In this document: one piece after another, positions 1 to 11,384 of the stretch
Numbering within the stretch: position 1 is the first letter of the stretch
Layout of the letters: each line of letters opens with the position of its first letter
The notes under the pieces: generated by a model
The model's input: only the letters and a program-made list of their open reading frames with translations
Told to the model about the DNA's origin: nothing
Database searches by the model: none
Assembly (NCBI GenBank): GCA_015680685.1
Contig: MNCI01038330.1
Location: forward strand, 235,025-299,024
Direction of reading: 5' to 3'
DNA from: Gnetum montanum
Lineage: Eukaryota; Streptophyta; Gnetopsida; Gnetales; Gnetaceae
DNA length: 64,000 bases
Program-made: the position numbers and the translations under genes

Positions 1-1024
1 CGAAATGTTACCAAGTGAGTGTTCGGGTCTCCCTTCCTGTTGTACTTGGTTAACTATGGGAGTATGATTCCCTTGGGTAAAGCTAACGATGTCACTGAAT
101 AGATAATTGGATCATCTTTGTAGAATTCCAGTACTTTAACTTGTTCAGTGTTTGCTATTTTGAGGTGCTTTACCTCTTTAGCTAATGCTTGCATCATTTC
201 TTTGGCTTCTGCCCACTCTTTGGTGGTAGGTAGATCAGTTGGTTGGGAATATTGTTGGGTTGTCATTTGTTGCTGTGGAGCAACATTCAGAGTGGTGGTT
301 GTGGGGTGTGGCACATTGAAGTGAGTGGGTTGTTGAACAAGGGGTATGGTTCCTTGCCTAGCCACAAACTGGGAAGTGACACCTGGATGTGTGAAGTTGA
401 AGTGATGAAAGGGGCTCCATGTGTTTGCATATGTAGTATGTACTCGGTGGAGGTGGACATGGGTAATCTCTGTCGGGATATCGGTGCTTGTGTGCTCGTT
501 GATACTTGGTGAGTTGCCATCTATCCCATGCAACGGTGGAATGCTGGGTTCACATAGGCATGGGGAGTGAGGGTGTAGTACGAATCCTCATGTTCAGATT
601 TTGCTGCGAAGTCATCTTCCTCGTCTTGGTTTTTGGGCTCCACAGTGGATTGCTGTGAGTTTTGGCTCCTTCCCATAAGGAGCTAGGAGATGAGTTGGTG
701 CTAGGGCTGAGAAAAGGGGATGATGTCACATATAGAGGGGATGAATTCATGATCACCCATGTATATGCACTTGAAGTTTTATTTTGCCTCCTGTTCTATG
801 GTGTCAAGGGGAAGGTTGGCCTGAATCTTCACATAGATAAAGTTGTATTGTTCCAGTGTGAGGATTACGAAGGTGCATGTGTTAGAGTTTTGTGATGACT
901 CCATGCTAATGTGTGACGGGGCAGCATACGGGCTGGCTAACAAGTGCCAAGTGTGTTTTGGTCTAAGTGTGCAGCGTATGGTCAGGGTTGAGTGTGCAGC
1001 GTGACCATTGTGCAGCGGGTGCAA
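1..1024 (-). pseudogene. gag N-terminal part of Tat-type element E (runs off left edge)
   Basis: Read on the minus strand this is the start of a Ty3/gypsy gag, the structural particle protein. It matches the gag of element F (45,266 onward) in two blocks: an N-terminal EQYNFIYVKIQ segment near 870-835, and KEVKHLKI...VLEFYKDD followed by LPKG near 200-60. Between them is a Pro/Gln/Thr-rich low-complexity linker. The frame is broken by stops at about 540 and 52; the one at 52 is a TAG where F has Met before LTKYN. Its own leader, primer-binding site and 5' LTR follow at higher coordinates in the order expected for a minus-strand element. The core capsid region would lie left of the window. It is decayed and non-functional. 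Homology to F is read directly; the Tat assignment is inferred from the shared family. Confidence 0.8.
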
Positions 1025-1125
1025 CGTGTCAAGTCTATATAGTATGTAGCATGTGCAATGTGCAGCGTGTGCAAAACTGCAACATGTGAAATCTACAGCA
1101 TGTGAAATTTAAGTTGTCAAAAATT

Positions 1126-1380
1126 TTCTAAGTGTTCAGCATGTGAACATTGAAAATTTATCTAAGTGTTCAACATATGAACATTGAAAAATTTTCTAAG
1201 TGTTTAGCATATGAACACTAAAAAATTTTCTAAGTGTCTAGCGTGTGGACACTGAAAATTTGTCTAAGTGTCCAGCATGTGATCACTGAAATTTTTCTAA
1301 GTGTCTAGCGTGTGAGCACTGAAAATTTGTCTAAATATCGAGCGTGTGAACACTAAAAATTTGTCAAAACTAGCAATTGT
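1126..1380. repeat. ~35-bp tandem repeat in leader of E
   Basis: About seven head-to-tail copies of a 34-36 bp unit of the form tctaagtgttcagcatgtg followed by aacactgaaaattt. Each unit holds an imperfect dyad (GTG...CAC around AGCATGT). It lies between gag and the primer-binding site, so it belongs to the untranslated leader. Confidence 0.8.
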
Positions 1381-1559
1381 TTCCTTGTGCTTGTGAGGAA
1401 GCCATCTTGGAATCATTATGTTGTGTGTATTATATGTACTGGACAAGGTGATCCATGTTGGTGGCATTTAGTACTTAGAGAAGCTTGAAGTTAGGTGTGA
1501 ATTACAGTGAATTCAGCTTTGAAACAAATGCATTTTGTGTGTTTTTGTTGAAAAAACAC

Positions 1560-1695
1560 TGTAACGGTACTGTAGCAGTGTGAACACTATAACAACATGA
1601 GTACAATAGCAGCGTGAGCACTGTAGCAGCATAAACACTATAATAGTGTGAGCACTATAGTAGCATGAACACTGTAGCATTGTAAGTGTGAGTTT
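1560..1695. repeat. ~20-bp tandem repeat in leader of E
   Basis: Five to six degenerate copies of a unit resembling cactgtagcagcatgaa. This is a second, unrelated minisatellite in the same leader. The stretch 1,381-1,559 between the two arrays shows nothing recognisable. Confidence 0.7.
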
Positions 1696-1765
1696 CAGCA
1701 CTTCATTTGGTTAGCATTTGAATAGGTAACATGATCAGCATTTTGATTAAACAGAAAACAAGTTC

Positions 1766-1783
1766 GGCCATCCTTCTAGCACC
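1766..1783 (-). other. Primer-binding site of E
   Basis: The minus strand reads TGGTGCTAGAAGGATGGCC six bases from the LTR end. It corresponds to the A-element site TGGCACTAGAAGGAGGGCC (36,802-36,820) and the F site (44,351). Starting with TGG it is complementary to a tRNA 3' CCA end. I cannot name the tRNA. Confidence 0.8.
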
Positions 1784-2323
1784 AAAAAATGTATTGTTTG
1801 AAATCGTCAATGAGAGGCTAGAATGAACGAACGCTGAGAGATCTACGAACAAAATAGTAAGACCCTGCCTTTGCCTGAGGGAAAGCTGGAAAAATAAGAA
1901 CTTTCCCAAATGTACGCAATTGCAATGTGTTGGGTTATCATAAACAAATGCAAATGTAAATGTGAACAAGTGCAAACAATATGTAAACAACGTAAACAGA
2001 AAATAATGTAAACTATAAATATGATTGGCAAAAATGTAACTATTTTTATTAATTGAAAATTACAAAGAAGTGCATCGGTTAGAATGTAGTTGCAGAATGA
2101 TTACAGGGCAGACCTTTAGCCCCAGTGGAAATGCAGATGCTGGGAAGATGCAGGTTTCTGGCTCCAAGGTGTTCAGTGTGACCAAAAAACTTATTCAACA
2201 TACAGGGTGGTGTTCCTAGGTTTCTCAACATGACCAAGTTTGGTGCCCAGTGTACACAATGTTGCCCAGCATTCTATGCTCTTGTGTGTTTAGAATTTCC
2301 AACCTCGATCTAGTGGAAAACCA

Positions 2324-2337
2324 GGGTATTTATATGG
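2324..2337 (-). promoter_or_regulatory. TATA box of E LTR
   Basis: Minus-strand CCATATAAATACCC, about 540 bp upstream of the LTR 3' end, at nearly the same relative place as the TATA of the A and C LTRs. Confidence 0.6.
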
Positions 2338-2759
2338 TTTTGATGCATGGGATGCAGATCTGGAAGAAGATCAATGGCTATGGGGTAAGAAAACTTTGAA
2401 TCAGGTGATAGGTGTGTGCATTGACTGGATGCACAAAATGTTACAATGTACAGCATGTAGCATGACAAATATCTCTTATGCTAATATGTGTAATCCACAG
2501 TGTAAATGCTTGATATCATAAAAAAAGTCAAAAAAGTAGCAAATGTTAATGTTCAAGCATGGATCTGGGTGTCTAGCCTCTAGATCTGTAGTTCTGTGCT
2601 ATTTTTGTGCTGCCAAAGCCTCTAGTGTGTGTGGATCTACCTCAAATGTGTGGCAGCCTATTCTGGTGTCAGCGTCTAGCATCCACCATCCAGTGTATGA
2701 AAGTGTATACGCTGGGTTTGCGCTGCTGGAAGCATGTCAACATGGCTAACAGCATTTGA

Positions 2760-3480
2760 CCTAAAAATAGTGCATTTTGAACCCATTTTGAACCTATGAG
2801 ACCTGTCTTCAGAGTGGATCTACATGCCATGGGTCATGAGGGTTCTATGTGCCAAATTTAGGGTGATTTCAATGTCATTTTGGCCCTGTTTTGGTTGGTG
2901 ACGCTGAGCCTTACGCTGTGCAGCATAAGAAAATGTAGCTCCAGCATAATCAACTGAAAACACCTTATTTAAGACTCAATTTTTGACTTTTTGGGGACTA
3001 GGACCTACTAGGGACCTTGGTGAAGGTCATGGGGAGTACTTGTGCTTGATTTCACCCTATTTAAACTCAGTTTTGGGGCTCCAAAAGTTGGTGACGCTGA
3101 GCCTTACGTTGTGCAATGTAAGAAAATGTAGCTGCAACGTAATCAACTGAAAACACCCTATTTAAGGACCAAATTTTGATTTTTTAGAGGCTGGAACCTA
3201 ATGGGGACCTTGGTGAAGGTCATGGGGGGTCCTTGTGCTCAATTTTGACCTATTTTGACTCATTTTTGGGGCTCCAAAAGTTGGTGACACTAAGCCTTAC
3301 GCTGTGCAGCGTCAGAAAATGTAGCCAAAGTATACTTAGCCAAAACGAAGCATTTTGAGCCCAAAAATTTTGATTTTTGATGCTGAAAGTTAGTGCAGTC
3401 ACCTATAGATCTCGAGGGAACCTTGCCTATTGAATTGTGAAGCATCAGTGGCTGTTTCGGAGGCCTCCAAGTTTGGTCAT
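2760..3480. repeat. Three ~195-bp tandem repeats in U3 of E
   Basis: The phrase ggtgacgctgagccttacg recurs at 2,897 and 3,090, and in decayed form at 3,293 (periods 193 and 203). Each is followed by aaaatgtagc and a ggaccttggtgaaggtcatgggg block. U3 is where such duplicated enhancer-like blocks usually sit. Confidence 0.8.
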
Positions 3481-3490
3481 GTTGTATTCA

Positions 3491-5215
3491 TGCTTGGGTA
3501 GCTGCATGACTTAGCTTGAATCCTTTTTGAAAGTGCTAGGACAAAATTTTTGTTGTGTCTTCATACATGTATCAAGCTACTATATCATTGGCATGTATCA
3601 CATCACTTAACCTTTTGTAGGTAGTCATTTTTCATATGGGGCCTATAGTAGCCTAACCATATAATCTTAGCGACCATGGCTCTAGGTCCTATATGTCCTC
3701 CACAAACACTCTTTTGAACCTCCTTTAGGACTATTCTAGCTTTTTTTTACCTAAGAACTTTAGGAGTACACCATCATAAGGTCTTCAATGTAATGTGTTA
3801 TCACCTATGATGAAGTACAACTTTGATCACCTACATATGACATCCTTTTAAGTAGTTGTTAGGGCTTGTGATGATTCACCATGCATAAGATAAAATTTTA
3901 TATCATCATACCACTCCTTTGGAGGAGTAGTATGAATGAAAGCCACAAAGGTATCCTTAGCATTTCGCATGATTGGAGTAGCACAATCCATGGTTAAGGT
4001 GGGTAACTTGCTAAACATAGCTAGTGTCACACTAAGCGCGAATGTTGTAATTGCATCAACTATGGCATTTTTGTTTCTAGGTATGTGTTGGACACCAATG
4101 TCTATGAATTGTTGTAATATTTACTTTCCTGGACCATAGTAAGGTTGTAAATAATTTTCTTTGCATGCATAGACTTTGGTTACTTGGTTGACCATGATTT
4201 GAGAATCATCTGTGATGACTAGGTGTCTAATTCCTAGGTCATTAACTACCATCGTCCATCTAATCAAACCTTCAGATTCCACTATGTTGTTGGTATATAG
4301 GAATAAAAAATGATAGGAAAATGATTAAATCTCACTAGATGGGAATGTTATGATGGTAGTAGCACTAGCCCCATGGGTGGTTGAGCTTTGTCGAAGTTTA
4401 TGACTATGTCATAACCATCAGATACTTGGCTAACTATGTTAATGTATTCATCAAGAAACTTGGGATCTATGGCTACATAGTCATCAATAGGTGAAACTAT
4501 GAGTTGTATCACTCTAGCTTGACCTTTTGTTGAGGATTGAAACACATAATGGAGGTCAAACTCTATGGTTATGACTTTCCATTAGGCTATATAGCTACTT
4601 TCATAGATGTTGTTTGTTATGGTGCTAAGTATGTTGCCTTTTAAAATTACATTAACTTGGCCTCTGAAGAGGTAGTATCTCTATTTCTTCAAAGAGAGGA
4701 CTAGTGCTAAAGAATACTTCTCCACTTTAGTGTATCGGATCTCATGCGTAATTAATGCATAGCTAAGGTAGTATATAGGCATTTCTGCTCCATCATCATG
4801 TTTCTAACAAAGTAGAGAGGCAATGGATGTATCAGAGTTGGTAAGATAAATGTCAAATGATTTACCTTCTTATAGAGGATAAATTGTCAGTAGTTGTGCC
4901 AACTCTTGCTTAATATGTTTAAAGGCCTCTTGGCATTGAGCCATCCACTCATAGTGAACTCCTTTCTTGAGCAAGTGTTGCATGAGCTGTAACTTATTCA
5001 TAAGCCTAGCAATAAACCTATGAATAAATTGTAATATGCCTTGTAATCCTTGAAGCTCTTTAAGTTTGATAGGTGCTACTAATTTGGATATGGCCTTAAC
5101 CTTATAAGAGTCTATGTGTATCCATGCTTCAAAGACTACAAAGCCAAGCGTCTTGCCGGTCTTGACACCAAAGACACACTTCTTACGATTGAGCCTAGGC
5201 TTGTATTTGAGGCAT
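3491..5215 (-). pseudogene. pol 3' half of giant Tat element C (RT end, RNase H, second RNase H, integrase start)
   Basis: Continues the reverse transcriptase interrupted by element D. Minus-strand translation from 5,211 gives CLKYKPRLNRKKCVFGV, GKTLGF and LQGLQGILQFIHRFIARL, the connection after the RT palm. RNase H-like sequence follows. The FDKAQPPMG block near 4,400 corresponds to the FDGASTSQG start of the second, archaeal-type RNase H that marks the Tat lineage. Between about 3,740 and 3,590 comes the integrase zinc-binding region (GPRAMVAKIIWLGYYRPHM...CDTCQ). Many in-frame stops are present. The integrase core is not recognisable; E appears to have inserted just left of it. Domain order is read from sequence; the lineage call rests on known Tat architecture. 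Confidence 0.8.
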
Positions 5216-5977
5216 TGATGAGGGGTGAGATACCCCTACACTCAACCATATAAATATGAGCATCTCACGCATGATCCAGTCGACCTCCCCCCCCTAAGTG
5301 CTTACGCACCTTAATGGAATAGTTAAGGTTAATCAATTATTGTCTTCCCAAACTTACTTGTATTGTCACAGTTGTATGGTCAAGTAAGCTTAAGGTGTAT
5401 GATTTTTATATCTTTTATCTTTTTAATGTCTTATGCTAATAGGGGAAGGTGAAGAGAACTAAGTGACTAAATTTTCTTAACTATTCACTAACTAAGTTTT
5501 AATTATTCTAGCCTCAGTATCTGTTCCCACTTACCGTACACACCCTAAACAAGTGCAACGCTACTGGGATTACCAAATGCTACTTGTTACTGGGTTACCA
5601 AGTATTACACATGTGCTCGAAGCAGTCGTACTGAGTGCACTTAACTAGGAGGATCAAGGGTTGGGAGAGATTAATTATCTAGGAAAGAATTTAAATATTT
5701 AACAATAATTAATTCCTATTTAGCTTAGTCCACATGCTACAAGGTTTATCATAAAGTTCTTCTTTATTGCCTACACAAATGTGTGCTTAGGTACAATTTT
5801 CTTGAATAAAGATCCATTCACTTTAAGACTCCTACTCTAGGCACATGGAAATTATTCTAACTTTGGAATGGTAAAACTGCTATAGTTTGTCTAAGGATCT
5901 AAGTCTAAGTGCCTAAAACAAGGAAAACCACCTCTTATTTATAGACATTGTGTAGGCCACGATATCATAGCTCATCA
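5216..5977 (-). repeat. 3' LTR of D
   Basis: 762 bp, similar to 11,385-12,208 throughout, with shared text such as gtgagatacccctacactca and cttcccaaacttacttgta. It is 62 bp shorter because it lacks most of the GATATCACGTA-rich tip seen in the other LTR. The adjoining plus-strand tacccccatgactg gives a minus-strand G-run as polypurine tract. Confidence 0.88.
5931..5944 (-). promoter_or_regulatory. TATA box of D 3' LTR
   Basis: Minus-strand CTATAAATAAGAGG, conserved in the 5' LTR at 12,100-12,113. Confidence 0.65.
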
Positions 5978-8330
5978 TACCCCCATGACTGAATAAAAAA
6001 TCGTCCTCGAGTTCCTTACAAAATATTCGGAAGGTATGGGATTATTGACTTGAATGACACTAATTGTAAATGGGGTAACACGTGAACGGATCATCATTAC
6101 AGCACATGACAAAATTAGTGTTTATGACAACAAGAGTGAACACTATACACATTTGACATCTAGCCTTATTTGGTAGTTGAGAGAAAAGAGAGAAAAGAGA
6201 GAAGAGAGAGAAGAGAGAGAGAGAAAAGAAGAAGCTTGATGCTGCCAACACCAAGATTTTACTTTTCATTGTCCATCCATAGGCATGCCATCAATCTTGT
6301 TCCTTGCATAACTACTCCAGCACCAATCCATCCCAAGTGTTCAATCCAGATCCAATCCATTGGTTTATGATTGCCATCTGCACACATAACACAGTCTTAA
6401 ATTAGCAAGTGTAAATGAATCATAATGCAGTTAATACCTTACCTTTGTGAAAGGTCCATTGGCTAAGTTGTGGTATGGCCGATGCGTATTTTGGAGATAT
6501 AACACTGGTGACTACACAAGGTGTAGGGGTTAAGAGAAAATTGAAGAAATTGGACCAGGACCCCCATGACTTAGAGAAAACCTCTAGTAGTGAGAGAATG
6601 GAAAAACATAAGGAATAGGAAATATGGAGAAAAAGAAACAACGAAAATGTCAATAAAATGGATGTCAAGTATGGAAATGAACAAAATAAATGTTGAGTGT
6701 GAAAATTTTTAAGGGAAAGAAATTAACTAAAGCACCAAATAGGAATGCTAGTGGGTCCTCTCCAAAGCAGGCTCATGAGCTTAATGCGCTGACAATCACA
6801 CATTCAAAGAGTCCATAGGCTCTAGAAATGTCATTTGGAAGCAAGAGTTAAAGTATTAACCACAAGAATTTACCAAAATGAAAACAATGCATCAACCAAA
6901 ATATGGACCATTGATACAACCGACAATGAGGTGAAAAATGGAGAAAGAAGGGTGGAAAAAAGAGAATGGAATGTAGTCTCAAGAACAAGGTGATGTATAG
7001 CCCCTTGTGTATTAATGGTTAATATGAATTAGTAGATATCATTCCAAATTCAGCCTCAAACAATCCACGTCCAGTGACTTCATATTAATACATTTGGCCA
7101 ATCCATCCACTTGAAGTAACAATAATGTTTCCACCAAAGAGTCACCACCATTCTGAAGAAAGAAAAAAGGAGAAAATAGGAAACGAGGAAGAGCCTTAGT
7201 TAAAGGGAACGTGTTTATTTTTTTCCATAACCAATGCTTGTAGCCCAAATTATTATTTTGTCTAAGGGGTGTGCATTGAATTCTCACTTTTCACTTTTTT
7301 TCTTTTGCTTGAGAACCACAACATGTAAAGACTTATTATTTTTATTAGCTTAGCTTCCCAATAATGGAGCAATCGTTAGAATGATAAAGAAACTTAAGAA
7401 GAAAATATCCAAGAACCTAAGAGAATGGCCAGCACAAATGCATCAAGTTCCCTTGAAGTCAGACCCTTTTTAGTCCTTAAGTCCTTCCTTAGTTTGAGAA
7501 ATGCCTAGTCACCAATTCGTTGATATTTCTATTATTAAGAAAGGGACTATATAGTTCCAAGATAAGAGAGACCATAGAAATTCATGGATTCATGGATGAC
7601 ATAGACTCATTGCCTGTTATATCAGAAGAACCATACCTTAGTATCAACATTATAACTCAAAGGTAAAAATCAAACATTAGCAATCAATGGAATACAGTTC
7701 ATACCATCTTCAAGAGTACTTATTAGGTGACAAACTTAACAAAATAAATAAACACACAAAGAAAAAAAATTATGAATGATGTTGCAAAACAAAAAAAAGA
7801 AAAGGTAAAGAAATTTGTAAAAAAGAAATATGTGAAAAAAAAATTTAAAAGGAACTAAGGGCCGTGATTGATCAGCATAGGTGGCCATCTCCCCCATGAC
7901 TGGGTTGAAAGGAGGAGATCCAAAATAATGAGTGAGGGCATCCTCTCTTCGATGTGTTATGTGCATTGACCATTCTAGATTCATGGTAAGGTTTAGTCTA
8001 TTGCACATTGACTAGTAATCTTTCATCGGAATGCTTGTTTGAAGTTTTTAGCAATTTCCAACTTCCATGTATTGATGTTTTCAGGCTAAGGGTTGGAAGT
8101 TGGAAACACTCTTGCTCTAGTGCATCTATGCTTTTGATGTGGACACAAGTTGTTCCCCTAGTTAGTTCTATGCATGTTGGTAAGTTGCTCTCTTGATCAG
8201 CTATCAACCACTAGGTGTCTTCTTGTTATGTGGTTGCTACATATAGGTACTTGTGTATGTTAATTTCTTGGGCACACCAGTTACATACAAGCAATTTTGA
8301 ACATTCCTATACATAATCACACCCTGTATC
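5978..8330. other. Non-coding interior of D, 3' of protease
   Basis: Occupies the place where RT, RNase H and integrase would be in a complete element, but I find none of their motifs on either strand. It holds a gaga-rich purine tract at 6,178-6,236, A-rich tracts near 7,740-7,850 and a dispersed cccccatgactg word (5,980, 7,890). Otherwise nothing recognisable. Confidence 0.6.
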
Positions 8331-8334
8331 ACTA

Positions 8335-8807
8335 TATGTGATGCATGAAAATTTCTTCCTCTCGATCTTTCCAAAAGTGTTTTCCTTAGATATTTTTAGG
8401 GAAAGATCGCGGATTCTTAGGCATGTGTTTACGGTACTTAGCCATGCCTTTCCCATTATTATTAGGAAGTCCCCTTTGTCATTGTTTACTTATATCATTA
8501 GGAAATTAGCTAGGTACGACCACCCACACATAGTGGTAACAATGTCCTCCACCAGTCCCAAGGGAATAGTGATGGGCTAGTCAGCTAGCTCTAAGCGAAT
8601 ATTGCTCTTCTTGAGTGGAGGTAGATTCTGGGCTTTATACATCTCTCGTGATATTAAGTTAACTCCAGAACCTAAGGCCAGAAGATATTTACATGGTTCA
8701 TTCCTAGCAACTTGGAGATAGCTTTGAGGGATTCTGGGATCAAAGAATTTCCTGGGAAGGTGGCCCTCCTTAATCCAGTTAGTGATAGCATGTGTTAACA
8801 TAACCAT
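8335..8807 (-). pseudogene. Retropepsin-like protease of D
   Basis: Minus-strand translation gives CKYLLALGSGVNLISREMY, then NIRLELAD, then GLVEDIVTT, and further on FLIIMGKAWLSTV. This is the order of a Ty3/gypsy aspartic protease: the D[ST]GA catalytic loop, the ELAD strand and the ILGRPWL flap-following motif. The catalytic Asp position appears changed (ALGSG rather than VDSGA) and ILGRPWL reads IMGKAWL. A stop at 8,577-8,579 divides the domain. It would process the Gag polyprotein but is certainly dead here. It directly follows gag in the same direction. Confidence 0.8.
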
Positions 8808-8819
8808 GTGCGTTGAGCT

Positions 8820-10720
8820 CTATTTTTGGTTTGAAAGGAGCTCTAAAGCCTTATTTGATGGAGAAGTGTTTAGAGGCTCAACTTCTTGTGGTTGTGAGAG
8901 CTTGGTTGGACTATTGGTTCTAAAAAAAGGTCTTCTCTTTGTACGGTTGTCAAAACTAGTAGCAAGTTGAAGGTTTATAGCTCTTGTAGCATTGCATTGT
9001 TGTGGTTGAGTGGGGAGTTCCCCTGGCATTTCTGGAGTAGATGGTAATGGAGCTATCAGTGTGAGAGTTGCATATAGAGTCACGTGGAGAGATTGGCTAT
9101 TGCATGTAATAGCCATATGGATCTGGTTGCTGGTAAGGGTATTTTTGTCATGGTGGTGGCATCCCCCATGACTATGGGTATTGCCATTGCTAGTGTTGCT
9201 CAATAGGTTGTAACGGAGTTCCACTTGGATAATACGTTAAAGGTTGGTGGAACTGCCTTGGGTTACCTTGGGGATAAGGTAACCATCAGGGTTCTTGCCA
9301 TTTGTTAATTCGTGGGTTGAGTGCATACACCCCAAACTCTTGTAGATGTGAGATTACTACGCAAAATCCATTAGGATGGTCGTATTGGCATATCTCACAT
9401 CCACCATCATTGTCCATATCAAAATCCACAACCTCTATGGTAATGTCCATTTTACGCTTACCTTTATTATGTGCATGGTCCATGTCCCTCTTTTTATTTT
9501 TGTCATAGTCACTACCTCACTTCTTAGACTCCTCTACAATTTTAAGAACAATTTTAAATCTACTATCTAAGGAGTTCCACATTTGGTCTACCTTTTCTGA
9601 CACTTTTATTGTTAATTTCTGGAGTGGCAAGGTTTTCCTATTCACCATCTCTTCAAGTGGTGACTCTTCCTCCTCCTCATAGAATCTCACGTCCCTTTTT
9701 CAGAGGGAAGGATCACAGTTGTACTCTTCTGCACTTTCTCTATTATGTAGCTCCCCTTCTTCCTTGGCTACTGGCTTTGATAATTTATGAACCTGATGGG
9801 ATCTAAGCTATGATAATCTTCCTTGGGCATACATTCCAAGGGTTCTCCTGGTTTCATGCCTAAGTCCATCTACGAGATGGCGTAGTTGATCCTGCTATGA
9901 GTAACCATGGCCCAGGAAATGATGTAACAGTGCATAATATTTTCCCATGGAAGCATCCAAGGGTTCATGACTTCCCTACTTCCATCCTTTGATTTTCTTT
10001 TGCAGGTTTGACACCTAGGAGTATGTTTGATACTTATCATTAAACAGTTCTAGCATCGTACTCCACCTTCGAGTGGATTTCGGCTCTAAGGACCGATACT
10101 AGCTTTCTACTTCTTTTACTAGTATCCTTGGGAAAAAATTTAGCTTTTGCCATTCATTCTTGATATTCTGCAAGGAACATGCATCATGGAATGATTGTAA
10201 GTGGTTCTGAGGATCAGCGTTGTATCCCCCCTCAAATCATGGGATGTTATTCATGTCTAACCTCTTGATCCTGCTATCTTTTTGATGCCTTGTGGGAATT
10301 CTTACGGCCTCTATGATATATAACATGCTTTAGGTTGCAAGTAGGGGTTCTTCATGGTCATTTTCTTCATAGCTTCTATGATGTCTATGTAGTTTAGTAC
10401 TTTCCCTTCTTCCATGTCATGATTCTCTAGAGTGCCCTAATCTTCGCTCTCGACTCTCTCATCGAGGTTTCTCACTCTGTTTACCTTTATCCTCACGATT
10501 AGGATCCTTATGAATGCATCCTAACATTGAAGGAGAGGGTGAATGTGATGATGAAGGTGAAGAAGAAGGAGATCCATCACCATCAAAATGTTTCCTACCT
10601 TCTCTTCAGTGGTCTCAGTCTCGATCGTGGTTACAATCAGACTGCCCATCCTTATCATGTGTGTGTGTTCCCTCATTGAACACTTGGTGTTCGTGGGGAT
10701 CAGAACCAGGATTTTGATTC
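8820..10720 (-). pseudogene. gag of D
   Basis: The capsid-type core is readable at about 10,222-10,010 on the minus strand: DPQNHLQSFHDACSLQNIKN, then WYRSLEPKSTRRWSTMLELF, the W..L...S...W..L...F pattern of the Retrotrans_gag family. A Cys/His cluster CEICQYDHPNGFC (about 9,390-9,350) stands where a nucleocapsid zinc finger is expected. A His/Pro/Gln-rich tail (9,224-8,820) then leads into the protease. Several stops and at least one frameshift are present. The start is not certain; coding-like sequence can be followed to about 10,700. The protein would form the virus-like particle. Confidence 0.75.
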
Positions 10721-11364
10721 ATGGAGTGGAGGTTCTAATACACCACCTCTTGGACATTATTAGGAGGAGGAACATCATTTTGTGGAAAACCTATTGAAAT
10801 AGGTTCACCATCCTAAATTTTGCATAAGACGGGTGGAGCGTTATGGGGTCCTTTGCCCTTCAACGATGTATAGTATCTATCCTGTTGCAAGTCCCTTTGA
10901 CGTTGTGCTTCTGTGCGATGGTAGTCCCTTGTGTCATGGTCACATGCAACATACTTTGCATACAACTGTGACATGCCTATTCATGTAAGAGCATGAAGGA
11001 ACATGTTGGAGACTACTCGATCTGGAGGCAAAACTATGTTACCCTTCAAGTATCTTCAACGAAGTTGTTCATCTTGATGGAGAATAAAGGTAAAGTTGGG
11101 TACATATTCATCATGATGAATATATACCACATGAAATTGTTGAGAAATTGGTAGATCTTTTTTATGTGTGTTGTGCCACCAATTGTCTCTTGTGTTGATC
11201 CTAGGTGGTGAAGTGCTTTTGTGCACAGAAAAAGATATTTTTGTCTTGTTCAGTGTGCTCTTTACCGTTATCTTATTTTTCTTTTGATAAACCCTAAGGG
11301 TTCATTCTAGCATCCCAACGATGTGAATGATCTCCTATGTTCTACATAGCACACAAACAACTAA
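10721..11364 (-). other. Untranslated leader of D
   Basis: Between gag and the primer-binding site. No conserved coding sequence; short open frames here carry no recognisable motif. Confidence 0.5.
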
Positions 11365-11383
11365 GTCCCTGGCAACTGTGCCA
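11365..11383 (-). other. Primer-binding site of D
   Basis: Minus strand TGGCACAGTTGCCAGGGAC, one base from the LTR. It resembles the TGGCGCCGTTGCCGGGGA-type site common in plant gypsy elements, with CG-to-CA/TG decay. It is different from the Tat-family site in this window. Confidence 0.75.
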
Positions 11384-11384
11384 A

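Larger units (their letters stand above)
1790..3490 (-). mobile_element. 5' LTR of element E
   Basis: Starts (plus strand) with tg directly beyond the primer-binding site and aligns with A's LTR end (gtca..aggctagaat... near 1,815 against 36,842). The far end is near 3,487, where ctccaagtttggtcatgtt matches ctccaaatttggtggtgtt at the end of A's LTR; the last bases are uncertain. On the minus strand U3 lies at the right and U5 at the left. A TATA box at 2,324-2,337 and repeats of about 195 bp in U3 fit LTR function. Small open frames inside it are not genes. Confidence 0.7.

Noticed and set aside
6170-6370. Open frame rich in Arg/Glu
   Set aside because: Translation of a gaga purine tract; low complexity.
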